NCBI GenBank assembly: GCA_937899105.1
Contig: CALBPF010000211.1
Span: 1 to 37,696, forward strand
Direction of reading: 5' to 3'
Origin: an uncultured Flammeovirgaceae bacterium
Lineage (GTDB): Bacteria > Bacteroidota > Bacteroidia > Cytophagales > Cyclobacteriaceae
Length of the DNA: 37,696 bases
How positions within the stretch are numbered: the stretch's first letter is position 1; the number at the start of each line of letters is the position of its first letter. Shown one piece after another: positions 1-8,094 of the stretch. The notes beneath the pieces are model-generated. The model had not been told where the DNA came from. It was given only the letters and a program-made list of their open reading frames with translations, and ran no database searches. The translations under genes and the position numbers were made by a program.

Positions 1-79
1 CAGTCGTTTTCGAGGGCTGGCAAGACATTACAAAAACGATAATCGCCAATAGGCTACATAGTTTTTCAATTCGATTCAT
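1..79 (-). CDS. lipoprotein, N-terminal fragment (gene runs off the window)
   Basis: Only the first 26 codons lie inside the window. They encode Met-Asn-Arg, a hydrophobic stretch (LLAIIVFVMS) and a cysteine at residue 20 followed by Gln-Pro-Ser-Lys. This is a classic type II signal peptide with lipobox V-M-S-C, so the product should be a lipid-anchored envelope protein. The ATG overlaps the TGA stop of the upstream membrane protein gene by 4 bases (ATGA), so the two are almost certainly co-transcribed and translationally coupled. Function cannot be judged from the fragment. Confidence 0.8.
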   Translation of the reverse strand, partial: MNRIEKLCSLLAIIVFVMSCQPSKTT

Positions 80-522
80 TTTGGTTGTTTTAAAATTAAT
101 ATAGTATATAAATATCCGATCAGGGCAAATACAATCATGCTACCGGGTGCGAGCGCAGGTAGTGCACCGGCGAGACTATCAATAAATAAGGGCCATCCGG
201 ATGATGAAGGGTGCAGCTCCATTTCAAACTCCATATTGGCTTTGAGATGAAACCAAATACCCAAGAGACCACTTATAGCACAGCCTATCATTAGGCCTTT
301 GAAAATTATTATGAGCGCTTTTGGTGAATACCATTTCATAAGAATGAAAAATACTATTGCCGTACCCACCAATAAAATAGGAATCAGCTGCCATTGATCT
401 TCATAATGTTCCAGTAAAACTAGCTCTGCCATGGTGCCAACGGCCATGAATACCAATGTAACGGTGATCAGACGATAGGCTCTAACCTGATAAAAAGGCT
501 GATATTGATCTGGGGTTCTCAT
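76..522 (-). CDS. hypothetical integral membrane protein, 148 aa
   Basis: I do not recognise a named family. The protein has four likely membrane segments, at about residues 18-35, 45-63, 68-88 and 125-145, joined by short loops. The longest loop (about residues 90-110) is acidic and Ser/Pro-rich (ELHPSSSGWP). A good Bacteroidota-type promoter lies just upstream on the same strand, and the gene is followed by an overlapping lipoprotein gene, so the pair probably forms a small envelope operon. The start is the first ATG after the promoter, with a leader of about 15 bases. No function is assigned. Confidence 0.75.
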   Translation of the reverse strand: MRTPDQYQPFYQVRAYRLITVTLVFMAVGTMAELVLLEHYEDQWQLIPILLVGTAIVFFILMKWYSPKALIIIFKGLMIGCAISGLLGIWFHLKANMEFEMELHPSSSGWPLFIDSLAGALPALAPGSMIVFALIGYLYTILILKQPK

Positions 523-537
523 GGCATAATCAAGGCG

Positions 538-569
538 CGAAAGTACGAGTGAAAAATTAACCTCACAAA
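538..569 (-). promoter_or_regulatory. predicted Bacteroidota-type promoter for the 148-aa membrane protein
   Basis: Read on the minus strand, TTTG (569-566) is followed after 20 bases by TACTTTCG (545-538). The Bacteroidota primary-sigma consensus is TTTG-N19/20-TAnnTTTG, so the -7 box matches at all but one defined position and the spacing is right. It ends 15 bases before the ATG. Confidence 0.55.
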
Positions 570-663
570 ATTATTAAGAATTAATCTAAATAGACTAAGT
601 GATAGCGTCATCCCCGTAAACAAGCCTTAAAGGTTTCTTGTTATTCTTAAAAACTCTAGTAAC

Positions 664-915
664 ATGACGGAAACTGAAGTAAAAGAAGCCATTGAACATA
701 TTCCTATTGGCTCCAGACTCCAACTGATAAAGAAAAACGGAGCGATAGTAGAGGTAAGGCTGGCTAGTTATGAAGTAAGTGGTACGGAACTCAGGGATTA
801 TGGTGATCTGATAGTTCCGGCTTTACCACCTGCGCTTATTGTACGTGGCAGGTCCCGTTTTGGAAATTTTCGTCAAGACATTGACGAGATTATTAAGATT
901 GCCTGGATAGAATAA
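664..915 (+). CDS. hypothetical small protein, 83 aa
   Basis: This is a short, soluble, mixed-charge protein with no signal peptide or membrane segment. It has a predicted helix at residues 2-14, then alternating strands (LQLIKKNGAIVEVRLASYEV). This pattern could suit a small Sm-like or SH3-like barrel, but that is a guess from pattern only. The ATG at 664 is the only plausible start. It lies in its own transcription unit between a divergent membrane gene and the LytS gene, with about 210 bases of non-coding DNA downstream. No function is assigned. Confidence 0.65.
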   Translation: MTETEVKEAIEHIPIGSRLQLIKKNGAIVEVRLASYEVSGTELRDYGDLIVPALPPALIVRGRSRFGNFRQDIDEIIKIAWIE

Positions 916-960
916 GGTTGATATAGTTTCATTCGGGTTAGCTGAGTTTAATAGACTTTC

Positions 961-1017
961 TAATAAAAGGAAGTTGAACCTTATTCGTTTTTGGGGTGTA
1001 ACTACTTAGTTGAACCT
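961..1017 (+). repeat. pair of AGTTGAACCT direct repeats upstream of the sensor kinase
   Basis: The ten-base word AGTTGAACCT occurs at 972-981 and again at 1008-1017, 36 bases apart start to start, about 110 bases before the kinase ATG. The first copy is preceded by TAATAAAAG (961-969), a word also present in the two spacers after the response regulator and after the lipoprotein. A binding site for the LytTR regulator encoded just downstream is a reasonable but untested idea. Confidence 0.4.
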
Positions 1018-1127
1018 AATTATCGCCTGACAGCCCCAGTTCCAAATAACCCGCCTCATTTGTAGAACCAGAAGCCTCGGCAGCTAATTTATTCCGGTTC
1101 TTTCGTATTTCTTATTACTTTACATCC

Positions 1128-2117
1128 ATGTCAAAGGCAGAAAAATACCTCCCTTTTATTCTGGCCATCCTATTGCCCGCAATGAGCGCCATTGTTAACT
1201 CTGCCGAAGCCCCTGAACTCAAGTGGCCTATGCTCTCGCTTAGATACATTGAGGCCTCTCTGTTCTTACTGGTTATATGGTATTGCAACCGATGGCTGCT
1301 GAATACGGATAACAAACTTAAAAACCGAGTTGGCATGGAAGCTTCTATGCTAATCGTTAATCCGGTTGTCGTTACTCTTATTGTTCTTATCGATCTTTTA
1401 TTAATTCCGCAGGGCATGAGTGGGTTACAACCATTATGGCTTCTGGTTTTCCGCTTGAGTGTAGCCGCTTTGATCTTTAATATGATCCTGAGGGTATTTA
1501 AATCACAAAAAGAAAGGTCAGCGCTACAGCTTCAGAACTTGGCTCTACAGGCAGAAAACTTAAAGTTTCAAATCGAAACGTTTAAGCAGCAAATCAATCC
1601 CCATTTCTTGTTCAACAGTTTGAATACGCTTTTGGACCTCATTGAGGAGGACCAGAAGACCGCAACGAAATATGTCAGAAATTTCTCTAACCTATATCGC
1701 GTCGTACTTCAAAGTACAAAACATGATTTTGTGACTTTAGATCAAGAACTACAGTTCTTATCTGATTATTGGCATCTGCTTAAAGTACGATTTAAAGATG
1801 CCATCGAGCTTGTGATACGTATAGATGAGTTCAAAATACAATATCTCATCCCACCATTAAGCTTACAGTTTCTGATTGAGAACGCTGTTAAGCATAACGA
1901 AGCGTCACGAAAAAGACCCCTAAAAGTAGAGATTTTTAATTCTGAAGACCTGTTGATTGTTAAAAATGCGATACATCAAAAGAAGTATCCTGTACCTAGT
2001 GAAAAAGTAGGGTTGAAAAACTTAGAGCAAAGGTTCAGTCTTTTGTATAAACCCATCCGGTATGGCCAAAAAAATGGCTTCTTCACTGTACAAATACCTT
2101 TAAAAAGACATCAATAA
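1128..2117 (+). CDS. LytS/YehU-type sensor histidine kinase
   Basis: The N-terminal half carries about four membrane segments (roughly residues 8-24, 40-54, 75-93 and 103-122). A coiled coil (about 125-155) leads into the His_kinase domain of the LytS family. The phospho-acceptor motif QINPHFLFNSLNTL places the histidine at residue 159. The ATP-binding N-box is seen in FLIENAVKHN (about 248-257), and GLKNLEQRF marks the end of the ATPase lid. There is no separate periplasmic sensor domain, so the signal is probably sensed within the membrane. The TAA stop overlaps the ATG of the response regulator by one base, so this is a matched two-component pair. Confidence 0.93.
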   Translation: MSKAEKYLPFILAILLPAMSAIVNSAEAPELKWPMLSLRYIEASLFLLVIWYCNRWLLNTDNKLKNRVGMEASMLIVNPVVVTLIVLIDLLLIPQGMSGLQPLWLLVFRLSVAALIFNMILRVFKSQKERSALQLQNLALQAENLKFQIETFKQQINPHFLFNSLNTLLDLIEEDQKTATKYVRNFSNLYRVVLQSTKHDFVTLDQELQFLSDYWHLLKVRFKDAIELVIRIDEFKIQYLIPPLSLQFLIENAVKHNEASRKRPLKVEIFNSEDLLIVKNAIHQKKYPVPSEKVGLKNLEQRFSLLYKPIRYGQKNGFFTVQIPLKRHQ

Positions 2118-2893
2118 TGCCTAGACCCATTCGAACATTAATCATTGAAGATGAAACCTCAGCGATCAGCCGTTTGCGAAAAGAGCTGGATCAGTTATCA
2201 GAAGTTGAGTTTGATGTTTTAGGTACATTAGAAAGTGTTTCAGAGTCGGTAACCTGGTTGAAGGAAAATGAAAATCCTGATCTCATTTTTATGGATATCC
2301 AGCTCACTGATGGCCTCAGCTTAGAGATCTTCAAGCAGATAGAAGTTCCGGTTCCGGTAATTTTTACTACTGCATTCGATGAGTATGCCGTACAGGCATT
2401 TAAGTTCAATAGTATTGATTATTTATTAAAACCCATCGATCCAAAAGAGTTAAAGGCAGCCATAGATAGCTATTTGAGTCTCGCGGGAAAGCAAGACCAG
2501 AGCGGTTATTTTAACCAGCTCTTGCACCTTGCGCAGTCCTTTAGACCGTCTACCTACCGCTCGAGCTTTTTGGTATCCTATCGTCAAAAGATGTTATTAA
2601 TAGACATTCAGGATGTAGCCTATTTGTATATCAAAGAGCGCGGTGTTTTCCTAAAGAAAAAAGACGGTTTGGAGTATGTAATAGAGTTTTTTTTGGACGA
2701 TCTGGAAAAGCAACTTGACCCTGCACAATTTTACCGGGCTAACCGACAGTTTTTGGTGGCCAGGTCGTCTATTCAGGAGATCGAACCTTATTTCAACGGT
2801 CGACTGATTATAATGATGAAACCGGAAGCACATATCCCCATCACCATCAGCAAAGAAAAAGCTACGCATTTTAAGCGATGGGCTGATTATTGA
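2117..2893 (+). CDS. LytTR-family response regulator
   Basis: Residues 4-120 form a receiver domain with acidic-pocket Glu11 and Asp12, the phosphorylation site Asp60 (in LIFMD), Thr84/Thr85 and Lys105 in the YLLKP motif. Residues about 150-255 form a LytTR DNA-binding domain, recognised by the pattern AYLYIKERG, DLEKQLDP.QFYRANRQFLV and a C-terminal PITISKEKA. It should be phosphorylated by the kinase encoded directly upstream and then bind direct-repeat sites. The targets are unknown. The closest candidates are the promoters around the operon itself and the acidic lipoprotein downstream. Confidence 0.95.
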   Translation: MPRPIRTLIIEDETSAISRLRKELDQLSEVEFDVLGTLESVSESVTWLKENENPDLIFMDIQLTDGLSLEIFKQIEVPVPVIFTTAFDEYAVQAFKFNSIDYLLKPIDPKELKAAIDSYLSLAGKQDQSGYFNQLLHLAQSFRPSTYRSSFLVSYRQKMLLIDIQDVAYLYIKERGVFLKKKDGLEYVIEFFLDDLEKQLDPAQFYRANRQFLVARSSIQEIEPYFNGRLIIMMKPEAHIPITISKEKATHFKRWADY

Positions 2894-3056
2894 AGAGAAA
2901 TACAAAATTTCCGAGTTGTCAGGACGCCATTTTAGTTTGACACCAGCTTTGGCAAGGCTCATAACATAAGAACTTTTGAGGGTAAAGCTCATTGATCTTC
3001 AACTTGGATTATCCCTTAAATAATAAAAGTTGATTGAGTTGAGGTGACCTTTTTTG

Positions 3057-3085
3057 AATGAAGCTTTTTTTCAGAAAGCTTCATT
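3057..3085 (+). terminator. perfect 11-bp hairpin after the two-component operon
   Basis: AATGAAGCTTT (3057-3067) and AAAGCTTCATT (3075-3085) form a perfect stem with a 7-base loop, 164 bases after the regulator stop. There is no clear T run after either arm. It may be a weak terminator or an mRNA 3-prime end structure rather than a textbook intrinsic terminator. The rest of 2894-3189 holds only a TAATAAAAG/AGTTGA element at 3021-3042 and the leader of the next gene. Confidence 0.45.
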
Positions 3086-3189
3086 ATCCTATTGTCAGCT
3101 TTAGTCCTTGATTATTCCTGTTCCACGCTATTTCTATTAATCTGCACACTTTCCAGCCGTTTTTTTGCACAGTATTAACAAATAAAAAC

Positions 3190-3921
3190 ATGAAAGAAAA
3201 AGTAAAATTTAAAGTCTATGCTGTGGCATTTTTAGTTGGAGTCACAATGATCTCCTGTTCTGATGATGACATTGAGTCCATCACAATTGAAATTACCGAA
3301 GAAGAGGTTGCCGATATCATTGCAGCCTCACTAAGTGAAGAAGACGGAGGTTTCGCTTCAGACATTGACAATCTGATACTTGATGTAGAAGAAGAATGTG
3401 GTTATACAGAAACTTATATGCTGAATGAATCTGAAACCATAGGGGTGAGATCTTTTTATGTTGATTATGAAATGAGTCTGGAGGTGAAGTGTAATCAGAG
3501 GGATGAGTTTCTTGAAATTGCGTATGCGTTCATCTCTGATCGTGACGCCGAGTTAATCCGCCTGGATGTAACCTCTTTTGCTGAAGGCAATTGGAGTTTT
3601 AAGGCAAATGGTCCGAACTACCTAATGGAGGGGGCCTATATTTATGAAGGTGAAGAACAGTTTAAGGTCCAGGACGAGAATACGTACAACAGTACACTTT
3701 CCTACGCTTCTAATAATCTAACCATAAATGAAGACGGAGACTTTTTAACCGGTGAGCTAACGATAGATTATGTCGCTAATTCAACTTCGGGAGAGTCAAG
3801 AGATGAAGATGGCGCCTTAACGATAGCTGAAGTTAATACGGGGCTTCTCGATGTCAGTAGTTTTGAATTTCTTTATGAGATCAATCTTAAGACGGGAGAG
3901 GTCGAGAAGATAGAACGATAA
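3190..3921 (+). CDS. acidic lipoprotein, 243 aa, unknown function
   Basis: A type II signal peptide with lipobox ISC (Cys23) is followed directly by SDDDIES, an acidic start to the mature protein. The mature part is very acidic (many Glu and Asp) and has alternating hydrophobic strands typical of a beta-rich, surface-exposed domain. No catalytic motif was recognised. It lies about 300 bases downstream of the LytTR regulator with its own leader and is closed by a strong intrinsic terminator. It is therefore probably a single-gene unit and possibly a target of the two-component pair. Function is unknown. Confidence 0.8.
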   Translation: MKEKVKFKVYAVAFLVGVTMISCSDDDIESITIEITEEEVADIIAASLSEEDGGFASDIDNLILDVEEECGYTETYMLNESETIGVRSFYVDYEMSLEVKCNQRDEFLEIAYAFISDRDAELIRLDVTSFAEGNWSFKANGPNYLMEGAYIYEGEEQFKVQDENTYNSTLSYASNNLTINEDGDFLTGELTIDYVANSTSGESRDEDGALTIAEVNTGLLDVSSFEFLYEINLKTGEVEKIER

Positions 3922-3944
3922 AATAGTTCGTACATAGCAAGTAG

Positions 3945-3971
3945 AAAGGTTAGGTTCACCTTTTTGTGTTT
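3945..3971 (+). terminator. intrinsic terminator of the acidic lipoprotein gene
   Basis: AAAGGT (3945-3950) and ACCTTT (3958-3963) form a six-base stem around the 7-base loop TAGGTTC, followed by a T-rich tail (TTTTTGTGTTT). It starts 24 bases after the TAA stop. Confidence 0.7.
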
Positions 3972-4485
3972 AATAAAAGGATCAGTTGGCGCTGTTTATC
4001 TCAGATTGCACCGTCCCCGCTTTGACGATTTGGTGTATTGCTCATAGGCGTGCTAAACTAGTGCAACCGCAAAGTATGCAAGGTCAGCAAAAAGTACCGA
4101 AATAGGCAGCGGACAGATAATAAATATGATTTGTACAAGACGGCGCTACTGCCTGACTATAGTAAAGCCGAATTAACTCACCTTAGGGATCAGCGCTATT
4201 AACGCGCTCTCCGCCTGCTAATTAGTCGTCTGACCACTCCCTAAAAACTATTTGGAAATATAATAAATGAAGAAAAGTGGTCTGACGACTATACACACTT
4301 CTTAAAAATCATCACACTCGTACAGTTGCTTCATTTTAAGATAACCAGCTTCAGTACTGATTTTAGCCTGCTCCGCCAGTTATTCATTCATTTCACGGCA
4401 TGGTCCACGTTTTTTTGAAGTAAATAATAACACAAACCAACAATTAATAAGTGGCCGTAGTGGCCTAACCTTTAAAGTTAAAACG
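3972..4485. other. gene-free spacer of about 510 bases
   Basis: No long open frame with protein-like composition is present. It contains a TAATAAAAGG word at 3971-3980, a small hairpin (AGCGC/GCGCT, 4192-4208), the two operator-like sites annotated separately, and a short minus-strand stretch (about 4420-4302) that reads like a damaged coding sequence. The promoter of the seven-gene exporter operon must lie here, but no TAnnTTTG box could be placed with confidence. Confidence 0.6.
4223..4291. promoter_or_regulatory. paired GntR/FadR-like operator sites
   Basis: TCGTCTGACCA (4226-4236) and TGGTCTGACGA (4278-4288) each fit the half-palindromic TnGTnnnACnA pattern known for FadR-subfamily GntR regulators. 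Their centres are 52 bases apart, about five helical turns, so they lie on the same face of the DNA. Their flanks extend the relationship to a 16-base inverted repeat (4223-4238 against 4276-4291) with a single mismatch. They lie about 200 bases upstream of the exporter operon. No GntR gene is in the window. Confidence 0.45.
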
Positions 4486-4911
4486 ATGAAAAATGTATTG
4501 TTAACCAGCTTATATCTATTGATTTATTCCCCTGGAGCTGATTCGGATCAGATTCAAGGGTACTGGCTAACAGGAGAGGGAAAAACCATAGTAGAAATCT
4601 ACGAGGACGCCGCCAACCATAATGGGAAAATTGTGTGGTTGGAGAAGCCAAACAATCGTAAGGGCGAACCTCATACGGATAAAATGAATCCTGATAGGTC
4701 TTTACGTAACCGGCCGATAATGGGAATGAATATGCTTGAAAACCTTGAATACAAGGACGGTCAGTGGCACGGTAAACTCTATGTTCCTAAGAAAGGAAGG
4801 ACAGTAGATGCGGTTTTATCCCTGGTAAATAATGACGAGCTGCAAATCACAGTTTCTTTTCGTGGATTCACCAAAGAGATAAGCTGGTATAGGACTCAAG
4901 CCCCAGAATGA
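4486..4911 (+). CDS. DUF2147 family exported protein
   Basis: A short N-terminal hydrophobic segment (LLTSLYLLIYS) looks like a signal peptide. The mature part shows the DUF2147 pattern: an opening GYWLTGEGKTIVEIY, then GKIVWLEKP, a D-x-x-N-x-D segment (TDKMNPDRSLRNRPIMG), and a closing ISWYRTQ. The family is small, about 140-160 aa, beta-rich, periplasmic or outer-membrane associated, and its biochemical role is unknown. It is the first gene of a seven-gene operon. Its TGA overlaps the next ATG by 4 bases. A role as an accessory or ligand-binding part of the exporter is inferred only from position. Confidence 0.85.
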   Translation: MKNVLLTSLYLLIYSPGADSDQIQGYWLTGEGKTIVEIYEDAANHNGKIVWLEKPNNRKGEPHTDKMNPDRSLRNRPIMGMNMLENLEYKDGQWHGKLYVPKKGRTVDAVLSLVNNDELQITVSFRGFTKEISWYRTQAPE

Positions 4912-5681
4912 AATCAAGGATCCTGGCAGTCTTAATTATGTGCGCTTGCAAGGTGGTAGGCCAGAACAGTCAGCCCATATATTCAGAGGCTCGTAAAGCA
5001 ACCGCTGTCTTTAAAAATCAGCAAGGAGTTCTTGATTCTTTGAAAGGAGTTTACGAAGGACGATGGACGTTGGATTTTACCTATGGTCAGCGATTCATTT
5101 CTACGTCCAACAGAGCCGAAATTCCTGACACCGTCACCTTTACGGATTTCACAGAGAAGCGATATTTTTTTGGGCTGGGTTTTGGACGTTTCATTAAGCC
5201 TCACCTTCATCTGGGTCTGGGTATAGAATTCACGCTTTTGCCAAAAGAACAGGAAATAACATCCATCTCTTTTGGTTCGGGAGGTATTACCGCCGAAGGG
5301 GGTGGTAATGGCGGACTAATACTGAACCTCAATTTAGCGGCAAAGTATTTTTTTTCAATATGGAAGTACACCAAGCCTTACATATCTGCTGAACTGGGTA
5401 CCATAAATGCAACCGCAAAAGGTGGAAAAGGCACTTTGAGTTTAAGTACTCGCAGGGATGATATAGTAAATGAGCTGAGTACAAGGTATGCTACTGGTCA
5501 TTTATTACTGGGTATGAATCATAGATATACACCTGGATTCATACTGGATTTTAATATTGGTTACTTGGTAACACCAAAAGAAGAGCCCGTGGGTGGTATC
5601 GTGTCTCCGGGTGGAATTACTACTTCTGCCACTATGCAGTTTGTTCTTAATCCAAGGAAAAAGTCGAAACGGATCAAATGA
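4908..5681 (+). CDS. outer membrane beta-barrel protein, 257 aa
   Basis: A signal peptide (residues about 1-19, ending VVGQ) is followed by a region rich in alternating aromatic and glycine residues, such as FGLGFGRFIKPHLHLGLGIEF and YFFSIWKYTKPYISAELG. This is typical of an eight- to ten-stranded beta-barrel of the outer-membrane-protein-beta-brl type. A glycine-rich loop (about residues 124-138) may be surface exposed. Overlaps of 4 bases at both ends join it to the DUF2147 gene and to the TolC gene. It could be a lateral partner of the exporter or a structural porin, which cannot be decided from sequence. Confidence 0.8.
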   Translation: MKSRILAVLIMCACKVVGQNSQPIYSEARKATAVFKNQQGVLDSLKGVYEGRWTLDFTYGQRFISTSNRAEIPDTVTFTDFTEKRYFFGLGFGRFIKPHLHLGLGIEFTLLPKEQEITSISFGSGGITAEGGGNGGLILNLNLAAKYFFSIWKYTKPYISAELGTINATAKGGKGTLSLSTRRDDIVNELSTRYATGHLLLGMNHRYTPGFILDFNIGYLVTPKEEPVGGIVSPGGITTSATMQFVLNPRKKSKRIK

Positions 5682-6997
5682 ACATGTTGAAGAGAATCGG
5701 ATATATATTGTGTTTAGTCTTTGTTTGTCAGTTACAGATTTTGGCTCAAACTGTGACAATTAGTGACCTGGAAGACGCAATAAAACTGGCATTAACAAGT
5801 AATAAGGATTACCAGAACTATGTCTTAAACCAAAGCCATGCCGAGCTAGAGTACAAGCAGGTGAAATCCTATCGTTTGCCAAGCATTAGCGGAAGCTTTA
5901 GCGGGCAGAAAAATATGGACCTGGCAACAACTCCACTTCCCGGAGAGATATTTGGTCAGCCAGAACAGACCATTGAGGCACAGTTTGGTCAGGAGTATAC
6001 CTATAACGCAGGCATTTCTATTTCCAAGCAGCTCTTGAATAGAGAAGCCGCCATCCAAACCAGAATATCAAAGCTTAATGTGGAGATGATGGAAACGGAG
6101 AAAGAGGCTTTTGAAGAATTGTTGAAGGAGCAGGTCAGCCTGTACTTTTATACCGGACTTATTGCTAAAAGATCCATTGAAATAGGCAAGCAAGATCTGC
6201 AAATAGTCATGGATATAAACCAACTTTCAAAGGACAAATTTGAAGAAGGTGTTGTGGACGGAATTACTTTAAACACGGCCGCTATTAATTTAAACGCTGT
6301 AAAGCAAAACTTGATAGCCAGCGAGCAGCTGATAATAGAATGCCACATAGAGTTGAAAAAGCTTTTTGGTATGAGCGCAACCGACTCGCTTAATATTAAA
6401 GGTGAACTTAATTATGAGTTACCAAAAGCTTATTCCGTAGAACAGCTACGGCTGGATCCAGCTCTAAAAAATGCCACGTTGCGACTTCAGCAGAGCGAAA
6501 TGCAGGTGAAGTACAACAGGGCTTCTCTTTTACCTTCACTCCAACTTAACACTTATTATGGTAAGCAGCAGTTTAGGGACGATTTTGGGTTTTCATTCTC
6601 AGGAGAAGATTGGAGTAATTACAGCTATATATCACTAGGCTTATCTGTGCCACTCTTTACGGGATTTAATAATCGACTGGAGATTAAACAAGGTAAGGTT
6701 AATCAACAAATAGCTTTTAATGAGCAACAGGAAGCCGAGAATTTTGCCGTACTCAACGACCAAAAGCTAATCGCGGATTATGAATTCAGTCGCAGAGAAG
6801 GGATGGCCATACTCGAAACCTTCAAGCTCTATAAAGAGAACCTTAACCTTACCCTTGAAAAGTATGAAGCGGGCCTTGTAAGTCTGGATAATTATTTAAC
6901 CGTATTCCAAGACTATTTGAAGGCAGAGAATACCTATCTAAATGCCCAGTCCAAAATATATACTTATTACAGTCAAATCATATCAAGAATAGAATAA
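5678..6997 (+). CDS. TolC-family outer membrane efflux protein
   Basis: A signal peptide ending in ILAQ is followed by two outer-membrane-efflux repeats. The repeats are long helices rich in Gln, Glu and Leu (for example RISKLNVEMMETEKEAF and KYEAGLVSLDNYLTVFQDYLKAENTYLNAQSKIYTYYSQI) with short beta segments between them (SLQLNTYYGKQQFRDDF, SLGLSVPLFTGF). Length (439 aa) is usual for the family. It forms the trimeric outer-membrane channel for the adaptor and ABC permease encoded next. The gene overlaps the upstream barrel gene by 4 bases and the adaptor gene by 1 base. Confidence 0.93.
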   Translation: MNMLKRIGYILCLVFVCQLQILAQTVTISDLEDAIKLALTSNKDYQNYVLNQSHAELEYKQVKSYRLPSISGSFSGQKNMDLATTPLPGEIFGQPEQTIEAQFGQEYTYNAGISISKQLLNREAAIQTRISKLNVEMMETEKEAFEELLKEQVSLYFYTGLIAKRSIEIGKQDLQIVMDINQLSKDKFEEGVVDGITLNTAAINLNAVKQNLIASEQLIIECHIELKKLFGMSATDSLNIKGELNYELPKAYSVEQLRLDPALKNATLRLQQSEMQVKYNRASLLPSLQLNTYYGKQQFRDDFGFSFSGEDWSNYSYISLGLSVPLFTGFNNRLEIKQGKVNQQIAFNEQQEAENFAVLNDQKLIADYEFSRREGMAILETFKLYKENLNLTLEKYEAGLVSLDNYLTVFQDYLKAENTYLNAQSKIYTYYSQIISRIE

Positions 6998-8094
6998 TGA
7001 AAACGATCTTTTCAAAGTTGATTTATGTATCAATGTTAGGAATATCACTTGCTGCCTGCAGCAGTTCAGATACTACTCAACCAAAGCGGGCGGATATAGT
7101 AGATGCTGTTTTTGCCAGTGGCTATATTATCACCGACCAGGAGTATCAGGTTACCGCAAATGCTGAGGGATACCTGGTAAAGAGCTTTGTCGATGAAGGC
7201 ATCAATGTGAAGGCCGGTATGCCTTTATTCCTGTTATCCAACGAGGTGCAATCTGAGAATGTGATAAACGCACAAGAAAACTATCAGGATGCGCTGCGAA
7301 AACTCAATACAAACTCACCGGAGCGTGTTCAACTGGAATTACAAATTGAACAGGCAAAGCTGCAAATGGAACTTGATAAAAAGAACTACTTGCGATATCA
7401 AAAGTTATTGGCGTCTACGGCTATTTCTCAAATGGACTTTGATAAGATCAAGCTGCAATATGAAAACTCCCTTCGAAACGTAACTATACAGGAAAAGGCG
7501 CTGGTGGACCTCGTAAGTTCTTTGGAATTAAACGCTAAGAACGCCAAAATACAATTGAACATCCAAGAGGAGAATAACTCAGATTACTTCTTATCATCCG
7601 CTATTAGCGGTAAGGTTTTGACGGTCCTGAAGCAACCTGGCGAGCTTATACGTCGGGGAGAGGTTGTGGCGGTTATTGGAGGTGGAGCGAAGTTGGCTAA
7701 ACTTTATGTTTCAGAAGAAGATATTCAAGAAATAGCTATTGATCAAGAAGTGGTTATAAGCCTGAATACGGAAGAAAAGGGAATACGCAAGGCAAAAATT
7801 ACTAAAATATATCCCTCATTTGATGATGTAGAACAGTCCTTTATCGTAGAAGCTTCATTTAAAGAGAGCGCTTCGAACATTTACCACAATACACAACTAC
7901 AGGCAAACATCATTATTGGCCATAAGGACGATGCGCTGGTTATTCCCGCACAGTTCTTATTTGATGGCGACAGTGTAAGGATAAAAGGCGGCGATTTGCA
8001 TTTTGTCCAAACCGGGCTTAAAAACGATCAATGGGTCGAAATTATTTCGGGGATAGATGAATTAGTAATACTTCATAAGCCATCGGCGCTATGA
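6997..8094 (+). CDS. lipid-anchored HlyD/RND-type periplasmic adaptor
   Basis: The N-terminus is a lipoprotein signal with lipobox LAAC (Cys21). A split biotinyl-lipoyl-like domain (about residues 45-75 and 195-225), a central coiled-coil hairpin (about 85-185) and a beta-barrel domain (about 225-300) follow in the order seen in MacA-like adaptors. The coiled coil is short, as in adaptors that meet a TolC tip to tip. It bridges the ABC permease in the inner membrane to the TolC channel. TAATG overlap with the TolC gene and ATGA overlap with the permease gene imply coupled translation. Confidence 0.92.
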   Translation: MKTIFSKLIYVSMLGISLAACSSSDTTQPKRADIVDAVFASGYIITDQEYQVTANAEGYLVKSFVDEGINVKAGMPLFLLSNEVQSENVINAQENYQDALRKLNTNSPERVQLELQIEQAKLQMELDKKNYLRYQKLLASTAISQMDFDKIKLQYENSLRNVTIQEKALVDLVSSLELNAKNAKIQLNIQEENNSDYFLSSAISGKVLTVLKQPGELIRRGEVVAVIGGGAKLAKLYVSEEDIQEIAIDQEVVISLNTEEKGIRKAKITKIYPSFDDVEQSFIVEASFKESASNIYHNTQLQANIIIGHKDDALVIPAQFLFDGDSVRIKGGDLHFVQTGLKNDQWVEIISGIDELVILHKPSAL

